In this document: in pieces, positions 29,084-38,842 of the stretch | How positions within the stretch are numbered: position 1 is the first letter of the stretch | How the letters are laid out: each line of letters begins with the position of its first letter | NCBI GenBank assembly: GCA_018401055.1 | Contig: JAGYLB010000126.1 | Location: 62,001-126,000, forward strand | From: Roseicyclus sp. | Lineage (GTDB): Bacteria; Pseudomonadota; Alphaproteobacteria; Rhodobacterales; Rhodobacteraceae | Reading direction: 5' to 3' | DNA length: 64,000 bases | Notes under the pieces: generated by a model | What the model saw: only the letters and a program-made list of their open reading frames with translations | What the model was told of the DNA's origin: nothing | The model's database searches: none | Made by a program: the position numbers and the translations under genes

Positions 29084-31210
29084 ATGCTCGACCAAACCCC
29101 CGATGCCGCCGCGCTTCTGCCCGAGAGTTACGACGGCCCGATCCTCGAGATCGAGAACCTGTCGATCTCCTTTTTCACGCGGCTCCGCGAAATCCCCGCC
29201 GTGATGGATTTCTCCTGCACCGTCATGCCCGGCGAAGCCATGGGGCTGGTGGGCGAATCGGGCTGCGGCAAGTCCACGGTCGCCCTTGGTGTGATGCAGG
29301 ATCTGGGCGTGAACGGGCGGGTTGTCGGTGGCTCGATCAAGTTCAAGGGCCGCGACCTGAACACCATGTCGCCCGAGGAACTCCGCGCCATCCGCGGCCG
29401 CGAGATCGCCATGATCTACCAAGAGCCCATGGCGTCGCTGAACCCCGCCATGCGCATCGGCCAGCAGTTGATGGAAGTGCCGATGATCCATGAAGGCATT
29501 TCTGCCGAAGAGGCGCGCAAGCGCGCTCTGGAGGTCGTGACCGACGTGCGCCTGCCAGACCCGGAACGGATGCTGCGCAGCTATCCCCACCAGCTGTCGG
29601 GCGGCCAACAGCAGCGCATCGTCATCGCCATGGCGCTGATGTCGAAACCGTCCCTCCTGATCCTCGATGAACCCACCACCGCGCTCGACGTGACGGTCGA
29701 GGCGGCCGTTGTCGATCTTGTAAAAGATCTGGGCCGGAAATACGGCACATCCATGCTGTTCATCAGCCACAACCTCGGGCTGGTGCTGGAAACCTGCGAC
29801 CGCATCTGCGTGATGTATTCCGGCGAGGCGGTCGAGACCGGCTCGATCACCGATGTCTTCGACAAGATGCGCCACCCCTATACGCAGGCGCTCTTCCGCT
29901 CGATCCCGCTGCCCGGCGCCGACAAGAACGACCGCCCGCTGGTCGCCATTCCGGGCAATTTTCCCCTGCCCCACGAACGGCCCCGGGGCTGCAATTTCGG
30001 GCCGCGCTGCAGCTACTTCACAGCCGGGCACTGCGACTTGGGCGACATTCCCATGGCCGAACTGGCCGAGGGCGACCGCCACGAAACCCGTTGCCTGCGC
30101 CACGCCGAGATCGACTGGCGCGCGCCCGTGGCCGTCAGCGAAGCCACCCAGAAAAGCGCGGTCGGCGACGTTGTGCTGCGGGTCGAGAACCTCAAGAAAT
30201 ACTACGAGGTGGCGGCAAGCGCACTCTTCGGCGGGGGCGAGACGCGGGTGGTCAAGGCCAATGAGACGCTGAGTTTCGAGGCGCGCGAAAGCGAGACGCT
30301 GGCCATCGTGGGCGAATCGGGCTGCGGGAAATCGACGCTTGCCAAGGTGTTGATGGGGCTGGAGACGGCAACCGAAGGCAGCGTGTTCCTCGACAACCGC
30401 TCGATTGAGCAGATCCCGATCGAGAACCGCGATACGCGCACGATTTCATCGATCCAGATGGTGTTCCAGAACCCGTTCGACACCCTCAACCCGTCGATGA
30501 GCGTGGGCCGCCAGATCATCCGCGCGCTCGAGGTTTTCGGCGTGGGCGACAGCGACGCCGACCGACGCGCGCGGATGCTGGAGCTGCTTGATCTCGTGAA
30601 GCTTCCCCGCGCCTTTGCCGAGCGCATGCCGCGCCAACTGTCGGGCGGGCAAAAGCAGCGCGTGGGCATCGCGCGGGCCTTTGCGGGCGGCGCACGGATC
30701 GTCGTGGCGGATGAGCCCGTCTCGGCGCTGGATGTCAGCGTGCAGGCCGCCGTCACCGATCTGTTGATGGAGATTCAGCGACGGGAAAAGACGACGCTGT
30801 TGTTCATCAGCCACGACCTCAGCATCGTGCGCTATCTCAGCGACAGGGTGATGGTGATGTATCTGGGCCATGTGGTCGAGATCGGCACGACCGAACAGGT
30901 CTTCAGCCCGCCCTACCACCCCTATACCGAGGCGCTGCTTTCGGCCGTGCCCATCGCAGACACCAGTGTGACCAAGCGCGAAATCGTGCTGGAGGGCGAT
31001 ATCCCGTCAGCGATGAACCCGCCCTCCGGTTGCCCGTTCCAGACCCGCTGCGGCTGGAAAGCGGAGGTATCGGGCAACCGCTGCGAGACAGAGGTGCCAG
31101 TCGCCCGCACCGTGGCCGACGGCCATCAGATCAAGTGCCATCTGAGCGATGACATCCTTGCCCGGATGGCGCCGGTGATCTCCTTCGACGGTGTCGCGCG
31201 GGACGCCTAG
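29084..31210 (+). CDS. Double ABC ATPase of oligopeptide-type importer (DppD-DppF fusion)
   Basis: The 708-residue cytoplasmic protein has two complete ATPase domains. Domain 1 (~15-340) has GESGCGKST, LSGGQQQRIVIAMAL and LLILDEPTTALD. Domain 2 (~355-690) has GESGCGKSTLAKVLMG, LSGGQKQRVGIARAF and VVADEPVSALD. Each ends with the oligopeptide-transporter Cys-rich tail, PRGCNFGPRCSYF...GHC and PSGCPFQTRCGW...NRC, which in relatives binds an iron-sulphur cluster. One polypeptide thus replaces DppD plus DppF. It is last in the operon, 4 bp after the permease stop, and overlaps the convergent gene at 31207 by 4 bp. Confidence 0.93.
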   Translation: MLDQTPDAAALLPESYDGPILEIENLSISFFTRLREIPAVMDFSCTVMPGEAMGLVGESGCGKSTVALGVMQDLGVNGRVVGGSIKFKGRDLNTMSPEELRAIRGREIAMIYQEPMASLNPAMRIGQQLMEVPMIHEGISAEEARKRALEVVTDVRLPDPERMLRSYPHQLSGGQQQRIVIAMALMSKPSLLILDEPTTALDVTVEAAVVDLVKDLGRKYGTSMLFISHNLGLVLETCDRICVMYSGEAVETGSITDVFDKMRHPYTQALFRSIPLPGADKNDRPLVAIPGNFPLPHERPRGCNFGPRCSYFTAGHCDLGDIPMAELAEGDRHETRCLRHAEIDWRAPVAVSEATQKSAVGDVVLRVENLKKYYEVAASALFGGGETRVVKANETLSFEARESETLAIVGESGCGKSTLAKVLMGLETATEGSVFLDNRSIEQIPIENRDTRTISSIQMVFQNPFDTLNPSMSVGRQIIRALEVFGVGDSDADRRARMLELLDLVKLPRAFAERMPRQLSGGQKQRVGIARAFAGGARIVVADEPVSALDVSVQAAVTDLLMEIQRREKTTLLFISHDLSIVRYLSDRVMVMYLGHVVEIGTTEQVFSPPYHPYTEALLSAVPIADTSVTKREIVLEGDIPSAMNPPSGCPFQTRCGWKAEVSGNRCETEVPVARTVADGHQIKCHLSDDILARMAPVISFDGVARDA

Positions 31211-31732
31211 CGCTTGCGCGCCGCCAGCACGCGACGGCGACTGGGGATAAGCATGTGGTCGGGCAACGGCCTGCCGCTGTCGCAATGCATCAGCGACAGC
31301 GCCAAACGGTCGGCGCGCGTCAACGCCATCACGAAAAGAGCAGCGCCGATGGCCAGATTGACCGCGGGGCCGAACAGACCGTTCTGCGCAACAAGGGCTG
31401 CGGACATTCCCAGCAAGAGCGTGGCCCAGATCTGCACCTCGGCCCGCATGGCCGTTGCCAACAGATGCGCCGACTGTTCCGCGCCAGAGTCCTCTGGATG
31501 GATGCCGAACCAGCGGAAGAAAAACAAGCGCCTGAGCTCGGCCGTGCTGCGGTAACCGGGCGGCAGGCGGTCCCGACCGAAGAGGTCGGAGACGATGTTG
31601 ATCCTCCAGCCAGCAGATGCGCAGCAGCGCCAGAAGCGCCAGCGCCCCCACCAGCCCCAAAGGCACCCAAAGCGCGGCCATAGCCCCTGCGCCTACAAGA
31701 GCCGCCCCGATCGCAACATGACCCGGTTTCAT
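31207..31732 (-). CDS. Hypothetical membrane protein (frameshifted)
   Basis: It starts MKPGHVAIGAALVGAGAMA with two membrane helices (~5-25 and ~25-45). Near 31605 the frame shifts and RINIVSDLFGRDRL, RSTAELRRLFFFRWFGIHPE follow, then two more helices (IWATLLLGMSAALVAQN, LAIGAALFVMALT) and a basic tail ending VLAARKR. The total is about 175 residues with four membrane spans. No known family recognised. A perfect CtrA box lies 75 bp upstream of its start, between it and the divergent beta-lactamase-fold gene. Confidence 0.65.
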
Positions 31733-31806
31733 GGTTCCGCTCCCTCCGTGCAATGGACACCCAACGCCAGTCTGCCCCCAATCGTTCCCGTTGTGCAGGT
31801 TTTCCG

Positions 31807-31821
31807 TTAACTTGACCTTAA
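31807..31821. promoter_or_regulatory. Perfect CtrA box (TTAA-N7-TTAA)
   Basis: TTAA at 31807-31810 and TTAA at 31818-31821 separated by seven bases. It is placed between two divergent genes, 75 bp upstream of the minus-strand membrane protein and 103 bp upstream of the plus-strand beta-lactamase-fold gene. Binding is inferred from motif identity. Confidence 0.6.
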
Positions 31822-31923
31822 AGTGCGGCGCGCCGCCGATCTGGTCACTCGCAATCACATATCAACTTTCCTGCATATGTTTCCCGCGCTAGGGTGCCGC
31901 TGCAAACCCGGGAGGAGACCGAC

Positions 31924-32843
31924 ATGCAGATCACCCGCCGCCGCCTGATGGCAAGCGCCACCGCCACGCTGGCCGCCAGCGCCCTGCCCCGTCGCGGCTG
32001 GACGCAGACCAGCCTGATGATGGGCGACACCGAGATCATCACGCTCAGCGATGGCTGGTTGGACCTACCCGCCGATTTCATCTTCGGGCCCATGCCGCAA
32101 GACGAGTTGGCCGCCATTCTGGCGCAGCATGGCATCGACCGCTCCGCGCCCCTGACCCCGCCGTGCAACCTGACGCTACTGCGCCGGGGCGACACGCTCG
32201 CGCTCTTCGATGCGGGTGCGGGCACACAGTTTTCGCCCAATGCAGGCACCCTGCCCGATGCGCTGGCCGCCGCAGGCATCGACCCCTTCGACATCACCCA
32301 TGTGATCTTTACCCATGGCCATCCCGACCACCTCTGGGGGGTGCTCGATGATTTCGACGAGCCCTTTTTCGCCAATGCCGAGCACATGATGGGCGGGGTG
32401 GAATTCGACTACTGGATGGATGAGGGCACGGTCGCCAGCATCGGCGAGGCCCGCGCGAGTTTCGCGGTCGGCGCGCAGCGGCGGCTGGAGGTCATCGCGG
32501 ATCAGGTGACGCGGATCGGCGATGGCGACGAGGTGCTGCCGGGCGTGGTGGCGGGGCTGACGGCCGGGCACACGCCGGGGCATCTGGTGTTCACCATCGG
32601 CGAAGGGTCCGATGCGGTGATGGTGCTGGGCGACGCGATCGGCAACGACCATATCGCCTTTGCCCGACCCGGCTGGATCTCGGGATCGGATCAGGACCCG
32701 GAGGCGGCGGCTGCGACGCGGTTGGCGCTTTCGACCGGATCACGGCGGATCAGCTGACCGTGGTGGGCTTCCACCTCGGCGGCGGGGGGATCGGCACGGT
32801 CGCGGCGGATGGCGAGGGTTACGCCTTTCGCCCATCTGCATGA
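31924..32843 (+). CDS. Tat-exported metallo-beta-lactamase-fold hydrolase (frameshifted)
   Basis: The ~306-residue protein starts MQITRRRLMASATATLAASA, a twin-arginine signal with RR at residues 5-6. The metal motif is THGHPDH (His131, His133, Asp135, His136); further ligands are in GLTAGHTPGHLVF and VLGDAIGND. Near 32728, after TRLA, a missing G shifts the frame; AFDRITADQLTVVGFHLGGG and the stop at 32843 follow, the expected family ending VVGFHxPxxG-like. Substrate unknown; quorum-quenching lactonases share this fold but nothing specific points there. Confidence 0.88.
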
Positions 32844-32878
32844 AGATCGCGCCATAAGCCATTGATCTGACATAAAAG

Positions 32879-32899
32879 CGGGGGGCCACTGGCCCCCCG
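32879..32899. terminator. Intrinsic terminator-like hairpin
   Basis: CGGGGGGCCA (32879-32888) and TGGCCCCCCG (32890-32899) are perfectly complementary. On the minus strand the stem is followed by CTTTTATG, a short T-run, so it could end transcription of the minus-strand small gene at 33020. It is also 36 bp after the plus-strand beta-lactamase-fold gene and may serve both. Confidence 0.65.
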
Positions 32900-33019
32900 T
32901 TGAGTTTCGCGTATCAGGCTCTGATATTGCTGCCCGAAGTTTCTGCCTGCGGCCTGATCCGCGTCAGGGGCGAGCGCACCCGCCCCGGATGACAGGCGCC
33001 CCGGTGGGGCGCCCGGTTC

Positions 33020-33164
33020 TCACTTCTTGTTAGGGCGCTGTGTCAGCGCTGAACGCGGCCGCCGTTTTGGCAGCTTTGCTTGCTTTTGGGTCGCGGAGCA
33101 CACGGGCCGCAGCGGAAGCCGCCTTGGCACTCGTTACCTCGTTGTTGCCCTTGCGATTGGTCAT
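33020..33164 (-). CDS. Small basic Ala/Lys-rich conserved protein (frameshifted)
   Basis: A ~47-residue protein starts MTNRKGNNEVTSAKAASAAA, then RVLRDPKASKAAKTAA, and after a frame shift near 33052 ends SALTQRPNKK. The pattern N-K/R-KGxNEVTS...VLxDPKASKAxK...SALTQxPNKK recurs in very small alphaproteobacterial proteins of unknown function; I recognise it from memory only. As sequenced the frame stops early at 33030 with a different tail (FSADTAP). GC third-position bias and the restored conserved tail support a real gene and a one-base error. Confidence 0.6.
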
Positions 33165-33389
33165 AGCCAAATCTCCAAGCTATCCACAGTTTCGGAGCAA
33201 AGTTGGGTACATCCCTGTGCGAAACCTGTGGGTGGGTCAGCGCGTCATTGAACTGCAGCACCATCCATGTCTGTCGTTACTTCCAATCGACCCGACAGGG
33301 CCGATCTGCTTTGCCTCTCACCCACGCTGATTAAGTGGGAGGCGAGCGGGGGGCTGGCGTTGCCGCGCCAGTCCCTCACCCTCAATTCC
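33165..33389. other. Intergenic region downstream of nrdJ
   Basis: No gene is seen in these 225 bp. A stem CTGGCG/CGCCAG with a six-base loop lies about 30 bp beyond the nrdJ stop and could end its transcript, though no T-run follows. The rest is the upstream region of the small minus-strand gene, including a CTATCCACA that resembles a DnaA box. Confidence 0.4.
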
Positions 33390-36300
33390 TCAGCTACACC
33401 CGCTCGTCCCGCCACAAGTGTTGCACTTCATGCAGGTGCCGTTGCGCACCAGCGTGTAGTTGCCGCACTCGCCGCAGGCCTCGCCTTCGTAGCCCTGCAT
33501 CTTGGCCCGCGTCGCCGCATCCATGCTGACCGTTCCGGTCGTCACGGCGGTGGTGGAGGCGACAGCCGCGATGGTGGTGCCGCCGCCCCGGACTTCGGGG
33601 ATCAGCGTCTCGAGCGTGGCGATGGGGTCCATGCCACCTTGGAACACCATCAACTCCTGCGGCGCGCGCTTGCGCAAATAGCCTGTGGAGGCGACCTGCT
33701 TCAGCACTTCGATCGGCGTCGAGGCACGGCTTTCGGGCACTTCGCGGATGTTGGACACGCCTTCCTCGGCGCCCCGGCCCACATCGTCGAAGCTGGTGCC
33801 CTGCGGCTGGACATGGGCGAGATCGGTCCGGTCCAGATAGCTGACCGCCAGTTCGCGGAAGATGTAGTCGAGGATCGAGGTCGCGTTCTTGATCGCCTCG
33901 TTGCCCTGCACCATGCCCGCCGGCTCGAACTTGGTGAAGGTGAAGGCGTCGACGAATTCCTCCAGCGGCACGCCGTATTGCAGGCCGACCGAGACCGCGA
34001 TGGCGAAGTTGTTCATCATCGCGCGGAAACCGGCACCTTCCTTGTGCATGTCGATGAAGATCTCGCCCAGCGACCCGTCCTGATATTCGCCGGTGCGCAG
34101 ATAGACCTTGTGGCCGCCCACGATGGCCTTTTGGGTGTAGCCCTTGCGGCGGTCGGGAAGCTTGTCGCGGTGGGCCTTGATGACCTCCTTGATCACGATC
34201 TTCTCGACGATCTTTTCGGCAATGACCTGCGCCTTTTGCATGGTCGTGCCGGTCTCCATCACCTCTTGGGCTTCCTCGTCGTCCTCGACCAGCGCGGAGG
34301 CCAAGGGCTGCGACAGCTTGGATCCATCGCGGTAGAGCGCGTTGGCCTTGACCCCCAGCGACCACGACAGTTCATAGGCCTTCTGGCAATCCTCGATCGT
34401 GGCGTGGTTGGCCATGTTGATCGTCTTGGAGATCGCGCCCGAGATGAAGGACTGCGCCGCCGCCATCATGTAGATATGCGCGTCGACACCGAGGTAGCGC
34501 TTGCCTTTCTTGCCGCAGGGGTTGGCGCAATCGAAGACGTGGTAGTGGTCCGTCTTGAGGAAGGGCGCGCCTTCCAGCGTCATGGTCCCGCAGACATGGT
34601 CGTTGGCGGCGTCGATCTCGGCCTTGGTGAAGCCCAGATGGCGCAGCATTTCGAAGGTGGGATCGTTCAGCTTTTCGGCCGGGATGCCCAGCGTCTTGGT
34701 GCAGAAATCCGCCCCCAGCGTCCACTGGTTGAAGACAAAGCGGATGTCGAAGGCCGAGGGCAGCGCCGCCTCGATCTTTTCGATCTCGGCGCGGCCAAAG
34801 CCGTGCCCGATCAGCGCCGTGTGGTTGATGCCCGGTGCCTGACCCAACGTGCCGTGACCGACCGCATAGGCGATGATTTCCTCGATCTGGGAGCTGCTGT
34901 AGCCCAGCGTTTCCAGCGCACCCGGAACCGACTGGTTGATGATCTTGAAATAGCCGCCACCGGCCAGTTTCTTGAACTTCACCAGCGCGAAATCAGGCTC
35001 GATCCCGGTGGTGTCGCAATCCATCACCAGACCGATGGTGCCGGTCGGCGCAATCACGGTGGATTGCGCATTGCGGTAGCCATGCTGTTCACCCAGCGCC
35101 AGCGCCTCGTCCCAAGCCTGCTTGGCCAGTGCGACAAGGCGCTGGTCGGGGCAATTGGCATGGTCGAGGGCCACGGGGTTCACGTTCACCTGCTCGTAAC
35201 CATCCGTCTTGCCATGGGCGGCAGCGCGGTGGTTGCGGATGACGCGCAGCATGTGCTCGCGGTTCTTGGCGAAGCCGGGGAACGGGCCCAGTTCGGAGGC
35301 GATTTCCGCGGAGGTCGCGTAGGACACGCCGGTCATGATCGCCGTCAGCGCGCCGCACATGGCACGGCCTTCGGGGCTGTCATAGCCAAGGCCCATGTTC
35401 ATCAACAGGCCGCCAATATTGGCGTAACCCAGACCCAGCGTGCGGAAGTCGTAGGAGCGTTGGGCGATCTCCTTGGACGGGAACTGCGCCATCATCACGC
35501 TGATTTCCAGCGTCAGCGTCCAAAGACGGCAGGCGTGCATGTAGCTTTCGGCGTCGAAGGTGCCGCCTGCGTAGAAGGTCAGCAGGTTCATCGACGCAAG
35601 ATTGCAGGCCGTGTCATCCAGGAACATGTATTCCGAGCACGGGTTCGAGCCACGGATGGCCCCATCCTCCGGGCAGGTGTGCCATGCGTTGACCGTGTCG
35701 TGGAACTGGATGCCCGGATCGGCGCAGGCCCAGGCGGCATGGCCGACCTTGTCCCACAGCTCGCGCGCCTTGATGGTTTTGGCCACCTTGCCGCCGACGC
35801 GGTTGATCAGCTGCCAATCCTCATCGTTCTCAACCGCTTTCAGGAATTTATCGGTAACGCGGATGGAGTTGTTGGAATTCTGTCCAGACACGCTGGAATA
35901 GGCCTCAGAGTCCCAATCCGTGTCGTAGGTCGGGAATTCGATGCTCGTGTAGCCTTGCTTGGCGTAATCCAGAACCCGTTTCACATAGGTTTCCGGAATA
36001 GAGACGGATTTGGCCGCGCGGATCGCCTTTTTCAGCGCTTCGTTCTTGGTCGGCTCAACCGCATCCTCAAGGCTGCCATCCCATTCGCGGATCGCGGTGA
36101 AAATGCCGTTCAGCATCTTCTCATGGCTCTTGGAGCCCGCAACAAGACTTGCGACCTTCTGTTCCTCGATCACCTTCCAGTCGATGAAGGCCTCGATATC
36201 GGGGTGGTCCGCGTCGACGATGACCATCTTGGCCGCGCGCCGCGTGGTACCGCCCGACTTGATCGCGCCCGCCGCCCGGTCGCCGATCTTGAGGAACCCC

Positions 36301-37064
36301 ATCAGGCCCGAGGATTTACCGCCGCCCGACAGCTTCTCGCCCTCACCGCGCAGGTGGCTGAAGTTGGTGCCGGTACCCGAACCATATTTGAACAGCCGCG
36401 CCTCGCGGACCCAAAGGTCCATGATGCCGCCGTCATTGACCAGATCGTCGGCGACGGACTGGATGAAGCAGGCATGCGGCTGCGGGTGTTCATAGCTGGA
36501 TGTCGAGCGGGTGAGCTTGCCGGTCTTGTAGTCCACGTAGAAATGGCCCTGCGCCGGGCCGTCGATGCCATAGGCCCAGTGCAGGCCGGTGTTGAACCAT
36601 TGCGGGCTGTTGGGCGCTGCCATCTGGCGCGCCAGCATCAGCTGCATTTCGGCGAAATAGGCCTCGGCATCGGACTCAGAGGTGAAATAGCCGCCCTTCC
36701 AGCCCCAATAGGCCCAAGCGCCGGCCAAACGGCGGAACACCTGCTTGGCCGAGGTCTCGCCGACATAGCGGGCGTCTTGCGGCAGCGCCTCGAGGGCCTG
36801 CTCATCGGCCACCTGGCGCCACAGGAACTCGGGGACGCCCTTTTCCTTGATGGGCTTCAGCCGCGCAGGCACGCCCGCCTTGCGGAAATATTTCTGCGCG
36901 ATGACATCGCTTGCCACCTGGCTCCAGCCAAGCGGAACTTCGACGTTTTCAAGCTTGAACACCACGGTGCCGTCCGGATTGCGGATCTCGGATGTGGTGG
37001 TGGTGAAATCCAGATCTGCATAAACATCTACGCCGGCGCGGGTAAATCTGCGTTCAATCTTCAT
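33390..37064 (-). CDS. nrdJ: Vitamin B12-dependent (class II) ribonucleotide reductase
   Basis: The 1,224-residue enzyme makes deoxyribonucleotides with adenosylcobalamin and works with or without oxygen. It starts [20 protein letters not shown]. Typical blocks: [24 protein letters not shown] region, [13 protein letters not shown], the radical-loop region [42 protein letters not shown], and the C-terminal zinc-ribbon [18 protein letters not shown] ending TCGGTSGCS, which re-reduces the active site. It is the longest gene here with no frameshift. A structured leader and an NrdR-like box lie upstream. Confidence 0.96.
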   Translation of the reverse strand: MKIERRFTRAGVDVYADLDFTTTTSEIRNPDGTVVFKLENVEVPLGWSQVASDVIAQKYFRKAGVPARLKPIKEKGVPEFLWRQVADEQALEALPQDARYVGETSAKQVFRRLAGAWAYWGWKGGYFTSESDAEAYFAEMQLMLARQMAAPNSPQWFNTGLHWAYGIDGPAQGHFYVDYKTGKLTRSTSSYEHPQPHACFIQSVADDLVNDGGIMDLWVREARLFKYGSGTGTNFSHLRGEGEKLSGGGKSSGLMGFLKIGDRAAGAIKSGGTTRRAAKMVIVDADHPDIEAFIDWKVIEEQKVASLVAGSKSHEKMLNGIFTAIREWDGSLEDAVEPTKNEALKKAIRAAKSVSIPETYVKRVLDYAKQGYTSIEFPTYDTDWDSEAYSSVSGQNSNNSIRVTDKFLKAVENDEDWQLINRVGGKVAKTIKARELWDKVGHAAWACADPGIQFHDTVNAWHTCPEDGAIRGSNPCSEYMFLDDTACNLASMNLLTFYAGGTFDAESYMHACRLWTLTLEISVMMAQFPSKEIAQRSYDFRTLGLGYANIGGLLMNMGLGYDSPEGRAMCGALTAIMTGVSYATSAEIASELGPFPGFAKNREHMLRVIRNHRAAAHGKTDGYEQVNVNPVALDHANCPDQRLVALAKQAWDEALALGEQHGYRNAQSTVIAPTGTIGLVMDCDTTGIEPDFALVKFKKLAGGGYFKIINQSVPGALETLGYSSSQIEEIIAYAVGHGTLGQAPGINHTALIGHGFGRAEIEKIEAALPSAFDIRFVFNQWTLGADFCTKTLGIPAEKLNDPTFEMLRHLGFTKAEIDAANDHVCGTMTLEGAPFLKTDHYHVFDCANPCGKKGKRYLGVDAHIYMMAAAQSFISGAISKTINMANHATIEDCQKAYELSWSLGVKANALYRDGSKLSQPLASALVEDDEEAQEVMETGTTMQKAQVIAEKIVEKIVIKEVIKAHRDKLPDRRKGYTQKAIVGGHKVYLRTGEYQDGSLGEIFIDMHKEGAGFRAMMNNFAIAVSVGLQYGVPLEEFVDAFTFTKFEPAGMVQGNEAIKNATSILDYIFRELAVSYLDRTDLAHVQPQGTSFDDVGRGAEEGVSNIREVPESRASTPIEVLKQVASTGYLRKRAPQELMVFQGGMDPIATLETLIPEVRGGGTTIAAVASTTAVTTGTVSMDAATRAKMQGYEGEACGECGNYTLVRNGTCMKCNTCGGTSGCS

Positions 37065-37138
37065 CTTGGCTGCCCCTTTAAGCCTTTCGTTTCCGGTCTG
37101 CGGTCTGCCAGCGTCGTTGCGCTCTGACCGTCTTTTGG

Positions 37139-37209
37139 CTGGCGGCACGCCAGACACCCCCCCAACGACCGAGCCTGAAAGGATCGTTGGCGCCTGTGCA
37201 TCGCAGGCG
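37139..37209 (-). ncRNA. Structured nrdJ 5' leader (candidate cis-regulatory RNA)
   Basis: Read on the minus strand, three stems follow one another: CGCCTG/CAGGCG (37209-37191, 7-nt loop); CCAACGA/TCGTTGG (37190-37162), directly abutting; and CTGGCG/CGCCAG (37153-37139, 3-nt loop). The 3' arm of the last stem, extended as GCCAGC, could instead pair with GCTGGC 25 nt downstream, giving two exclusive forms near the start of nrdJ. Conserved RNAs upstream of nrdJ are known from comparative work; whether this belongs to them, or senses cobalamin or nucleotides, cannot be told here. Confidence 0.4.
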
Positions 37210-37250
37210 TTATGGTGGATGTGTTGGGTGTGCCCCGTCCCTGCCGCCGC

Positions 37251-37266
37251 CCACCATATATTGTGG
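37251..37266 (-). promoter_or_regulatory. NrdR-like box upstream of nrdJ
   Basis: On the minus strand CCACAATATATGGTGG is an imperfect palindrome closely matching the NrdR consensus (acaCwATATAtwGtgt type). NrdR represses ribonucleotide reductase genes in response to dATP/ATP. Boxes usually occur in pairs near the promoter; I see only one. The distance to the nrdJ ATG is 187 bp. Confidence 0.55.
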
Positions 37267-37599
37267 TGTTTGTACCGGCTCACACAAACTGACGTAGGAC
37301 GCACCCCCCGGTCAACGCTTTTTTTACCGGTTCGTTACAGATTTTCTTGTTGCAATCGCACCAGTCCTGATTGCGGGCTATCGGACTGTGATTCATCCCC
37401 AAATCGTTAATTCCCAAAGAGAAAGCGGAAATTCCTTTGACCGCGCAGGGTTGCACGCCGGACCCGAAGCGATGGGTGAAGTTTTTCCACAGGCGCAGCA
37501 GATCGGATGCCGCACGACCCGCGCGACGCATCGGCGCCCATCACAACATATGGTTGCGGTGCGCGGCCCGGCGGCCACAGCTAGCGAGAAAAGAGGGAA
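37267..37599. other. Gene-free region between nrdJ leader and tRNA-Pro
   Basis: About 330 bp, locally AT-richer than the surroundings, with no convincing gene. It holds a TTGACC (minus strand, near 37310) that could be part of the nrdJ promoter and a TTTTTCCACA near 37483 resembling a DnaA box. Any nrdJ promoter must lie here or around the NrdR box. Confidence 0.4.
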
Positions 37600-37676
37600 T
37601 GGTCGGGGCGGCGAGAATCGAACTCACGACCTTCTGTACCCAAAACAGACGCGCTACCAGGCTGCGCTACGCCCCG
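37600..37676 (-). tRNA. tRNA-Pro (anticodon TGG)
   Basis: The minus strand shows a complete 77-nt cloverleaf with encoded CCA: acceptor CGGGGCG paired with CGCCCCG, D-arm GCGCAGCCTGGTAGCGC, anticodon loop TTTGGGT (TGG) on stem TCTGT/ACAGA, and T-arm GTTCGAATC. It lies 50 bp upstream of the DUF192 gene end on the same strand. Confidence 0.95.
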
Positions 37677-37725
37677 ACGAGGGTTCTGTTACAGCGCCCG
37701 ATGCGCCTTGGAAAGCCCCCGCGCC

Positions 37726-38208
37726 TCACTCGGCCGCACAGGGCCAGGCGGCGATGTCTTGTACGATGGAGGGATGGCGCATCTGGTCGCCCTCGGACAA
37801 CCCCAACGACGCGGCCAAGCCGCCGTTGATCTCCAGCACATACTGGATGTCGTTCCCCCCCGGAATCGGCGTGCGATCCAGCGGCACGGCGTTCTCGTGA
37901 ATACGGCGCACCAGGCCCGTCTCGTCGGCAAAGATCATGTCCAGCGGGATGAGCGTGTTTTCCATCCAGAAGCTGACGCTTTGCGGCCGCTCGTAGACAA
38001 AGAGCATGCCGGACATCCGGGGCATCTCGGGCACATGCATCAGCCCGCGCGCGCGGGCCTGCGGCGTATCTGCGATGACGACCCGGAAGCGTACAGTGCC
38101 GAAATCGCCGCGCATCTCGAGCCGGTCCGCACTGCAGGCGGCAAGAGCGGCGTGGGGAACGACCGACACCGCAAGGGTGGCGGCCAGCAACAAGATGAAC
38201 AAACGCAC
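37726..38208 (-). CDS. DUF192 family exported protein
   Basis: The 160-residue protein has a Sec signal peptide (MRLFILLLAATLAVSVVPHA ending ALA-A) and one DUF192 domain: FRVVIADTPQARARGLMHV, then MLFVYERPQSVSFWMENTLI and LDMIFADETGLV. The family is widespread, periplasmic or lipoprotein-like, and of unknown function. It follows the double cold-shock gene on the same strand by 21 bp, an arrangement suggesting co-transcription. Full length, no frameshift. Confidence 0.9.
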   Translation of the reverse strand: MRLFILLLAATLAVSVVPHAALAACSADRLEMRGDFGTVRFRVVIADTPQARARGLMHVPEMPRMSGMLFVYERPQSVSFWMENTLIPLDMIFADETGLVRRIHENAVPLDRTPIPGGNDIQYVLEINGGLAASLGLSEGDQMRHPSIVQDIAAWPCAAE

Positions 38209-38229
38209 GGGCGGTCTCTCAAGAAGGGG

Positions 38230-38748
38230 TCAGACGTAATCCCAGCTGCGCACTTCGGCGGCCATCTTGCCACGCGGCCCATCGACGACCTTGATCGCAA
38301 CCGCTTCGCCCGGTTGCAGGTCGGCAAGGCCGCAGCGGCGCAAGACCTCCACATGCACGAACACGTCCTCAGGATGCCCGAAGACATTGGCAAAGCCAAA
38401 GCCTTTCGCCCGGTCGAACCACTTCACCCGCGCCGCGACAAAAGCCACGTCGGGGGCAAGACCCACGATGTCGCCGTCTATACCAGCGCCCTCGGGCGGT
38501 TCGATCGACAGGACCTCGAGGGCCTGAATGCCACGCGGGGTGTTATGCGCCAGAACGGTGACGCGCGCCTCTTCGACCACCGACCCCTGACCGAAGTTCC
38601 GCAAGACATTGGCGTGCAGCAATATGTCCGGACCGCCATCATCATCGAGAAGAAACCCGAACCCTTTACCGGCATCGAACCATTTGACCCGACCGCTCAG
38701 CTCGGCCGGGGCGTTCTCCCCTTCGTCCGACATCTTGACATATCCCAT
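38230..38748 (-). CDS. Double cold-shock-domain protein
   Basis: The 172 residues start [14 protein letters not shown] and contain two cold-shock domains: [20 protein letters not shown] (RNP1-like) with [10 protein letters not shown] at ~14-80, and [19 protein letters not shown] with [13 protein letters not shown] at ~105-170. Such double-CSD proteins are usual in alphaproteobacteria and bind single-stranded nucleic acid as RNA chaperones. The ATG at 38748 has AGGG close upstream; the ATG five codons later is the alternative start. A 170-bp AT-rich leader lies upstream. Confidence 0.88.
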   Translation of the reverse strand: MGYVKMSDEGENAPAELSGRVKWFDAGKGFGFLLDDDGGPDILLHANVLRNFGQGSVVEEARVTVLAHNTPRGIQALEVLSIEPPEGAGIDGDIVGLAPDVAFVAARVKWFDRAKGFGFANVFGHPEDVFVHVEVLRRCGLADLQPGEAVAIKVVDGPRGKMAAEVRSWDYV

Positions 38749-38842
38749 GTCCCTGGTCCTTGACCTGGTTTCCCCAAACAGAATGACAGCGTTCATAGCA
38801 TCGACACAAGGTAAAAACATTGACTTAAATCAGTTCGTTGAA

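Noticed and set aside
33267..37127. A 1,286-codon open frame on the plus strand opposite nrdJ
   Set aside because: It mirrors nrdJ codon structure, has no ribosome site and no recognisable domain, and high GC opens long antisense frames. nrdJ on the minus strand is unambiguous.
37065..37320. Classical cobalamin riboswitch upstream of nrdJ
   Set aside because: I looked for the conserved B12-box and GGG-ACC core and did not find them; only generic stems and an NrdR-like box are present.
33177..37491. DnaA-box-like sites (CTATCCACA, TTTTCCACA) as an origin of replication
   Set aside because: They are two isolated sites 4 kb apart flanking nrdJ, without a DnaA-box cluster, AT-rich unwinding element or dnaA/hemE/parAB context.
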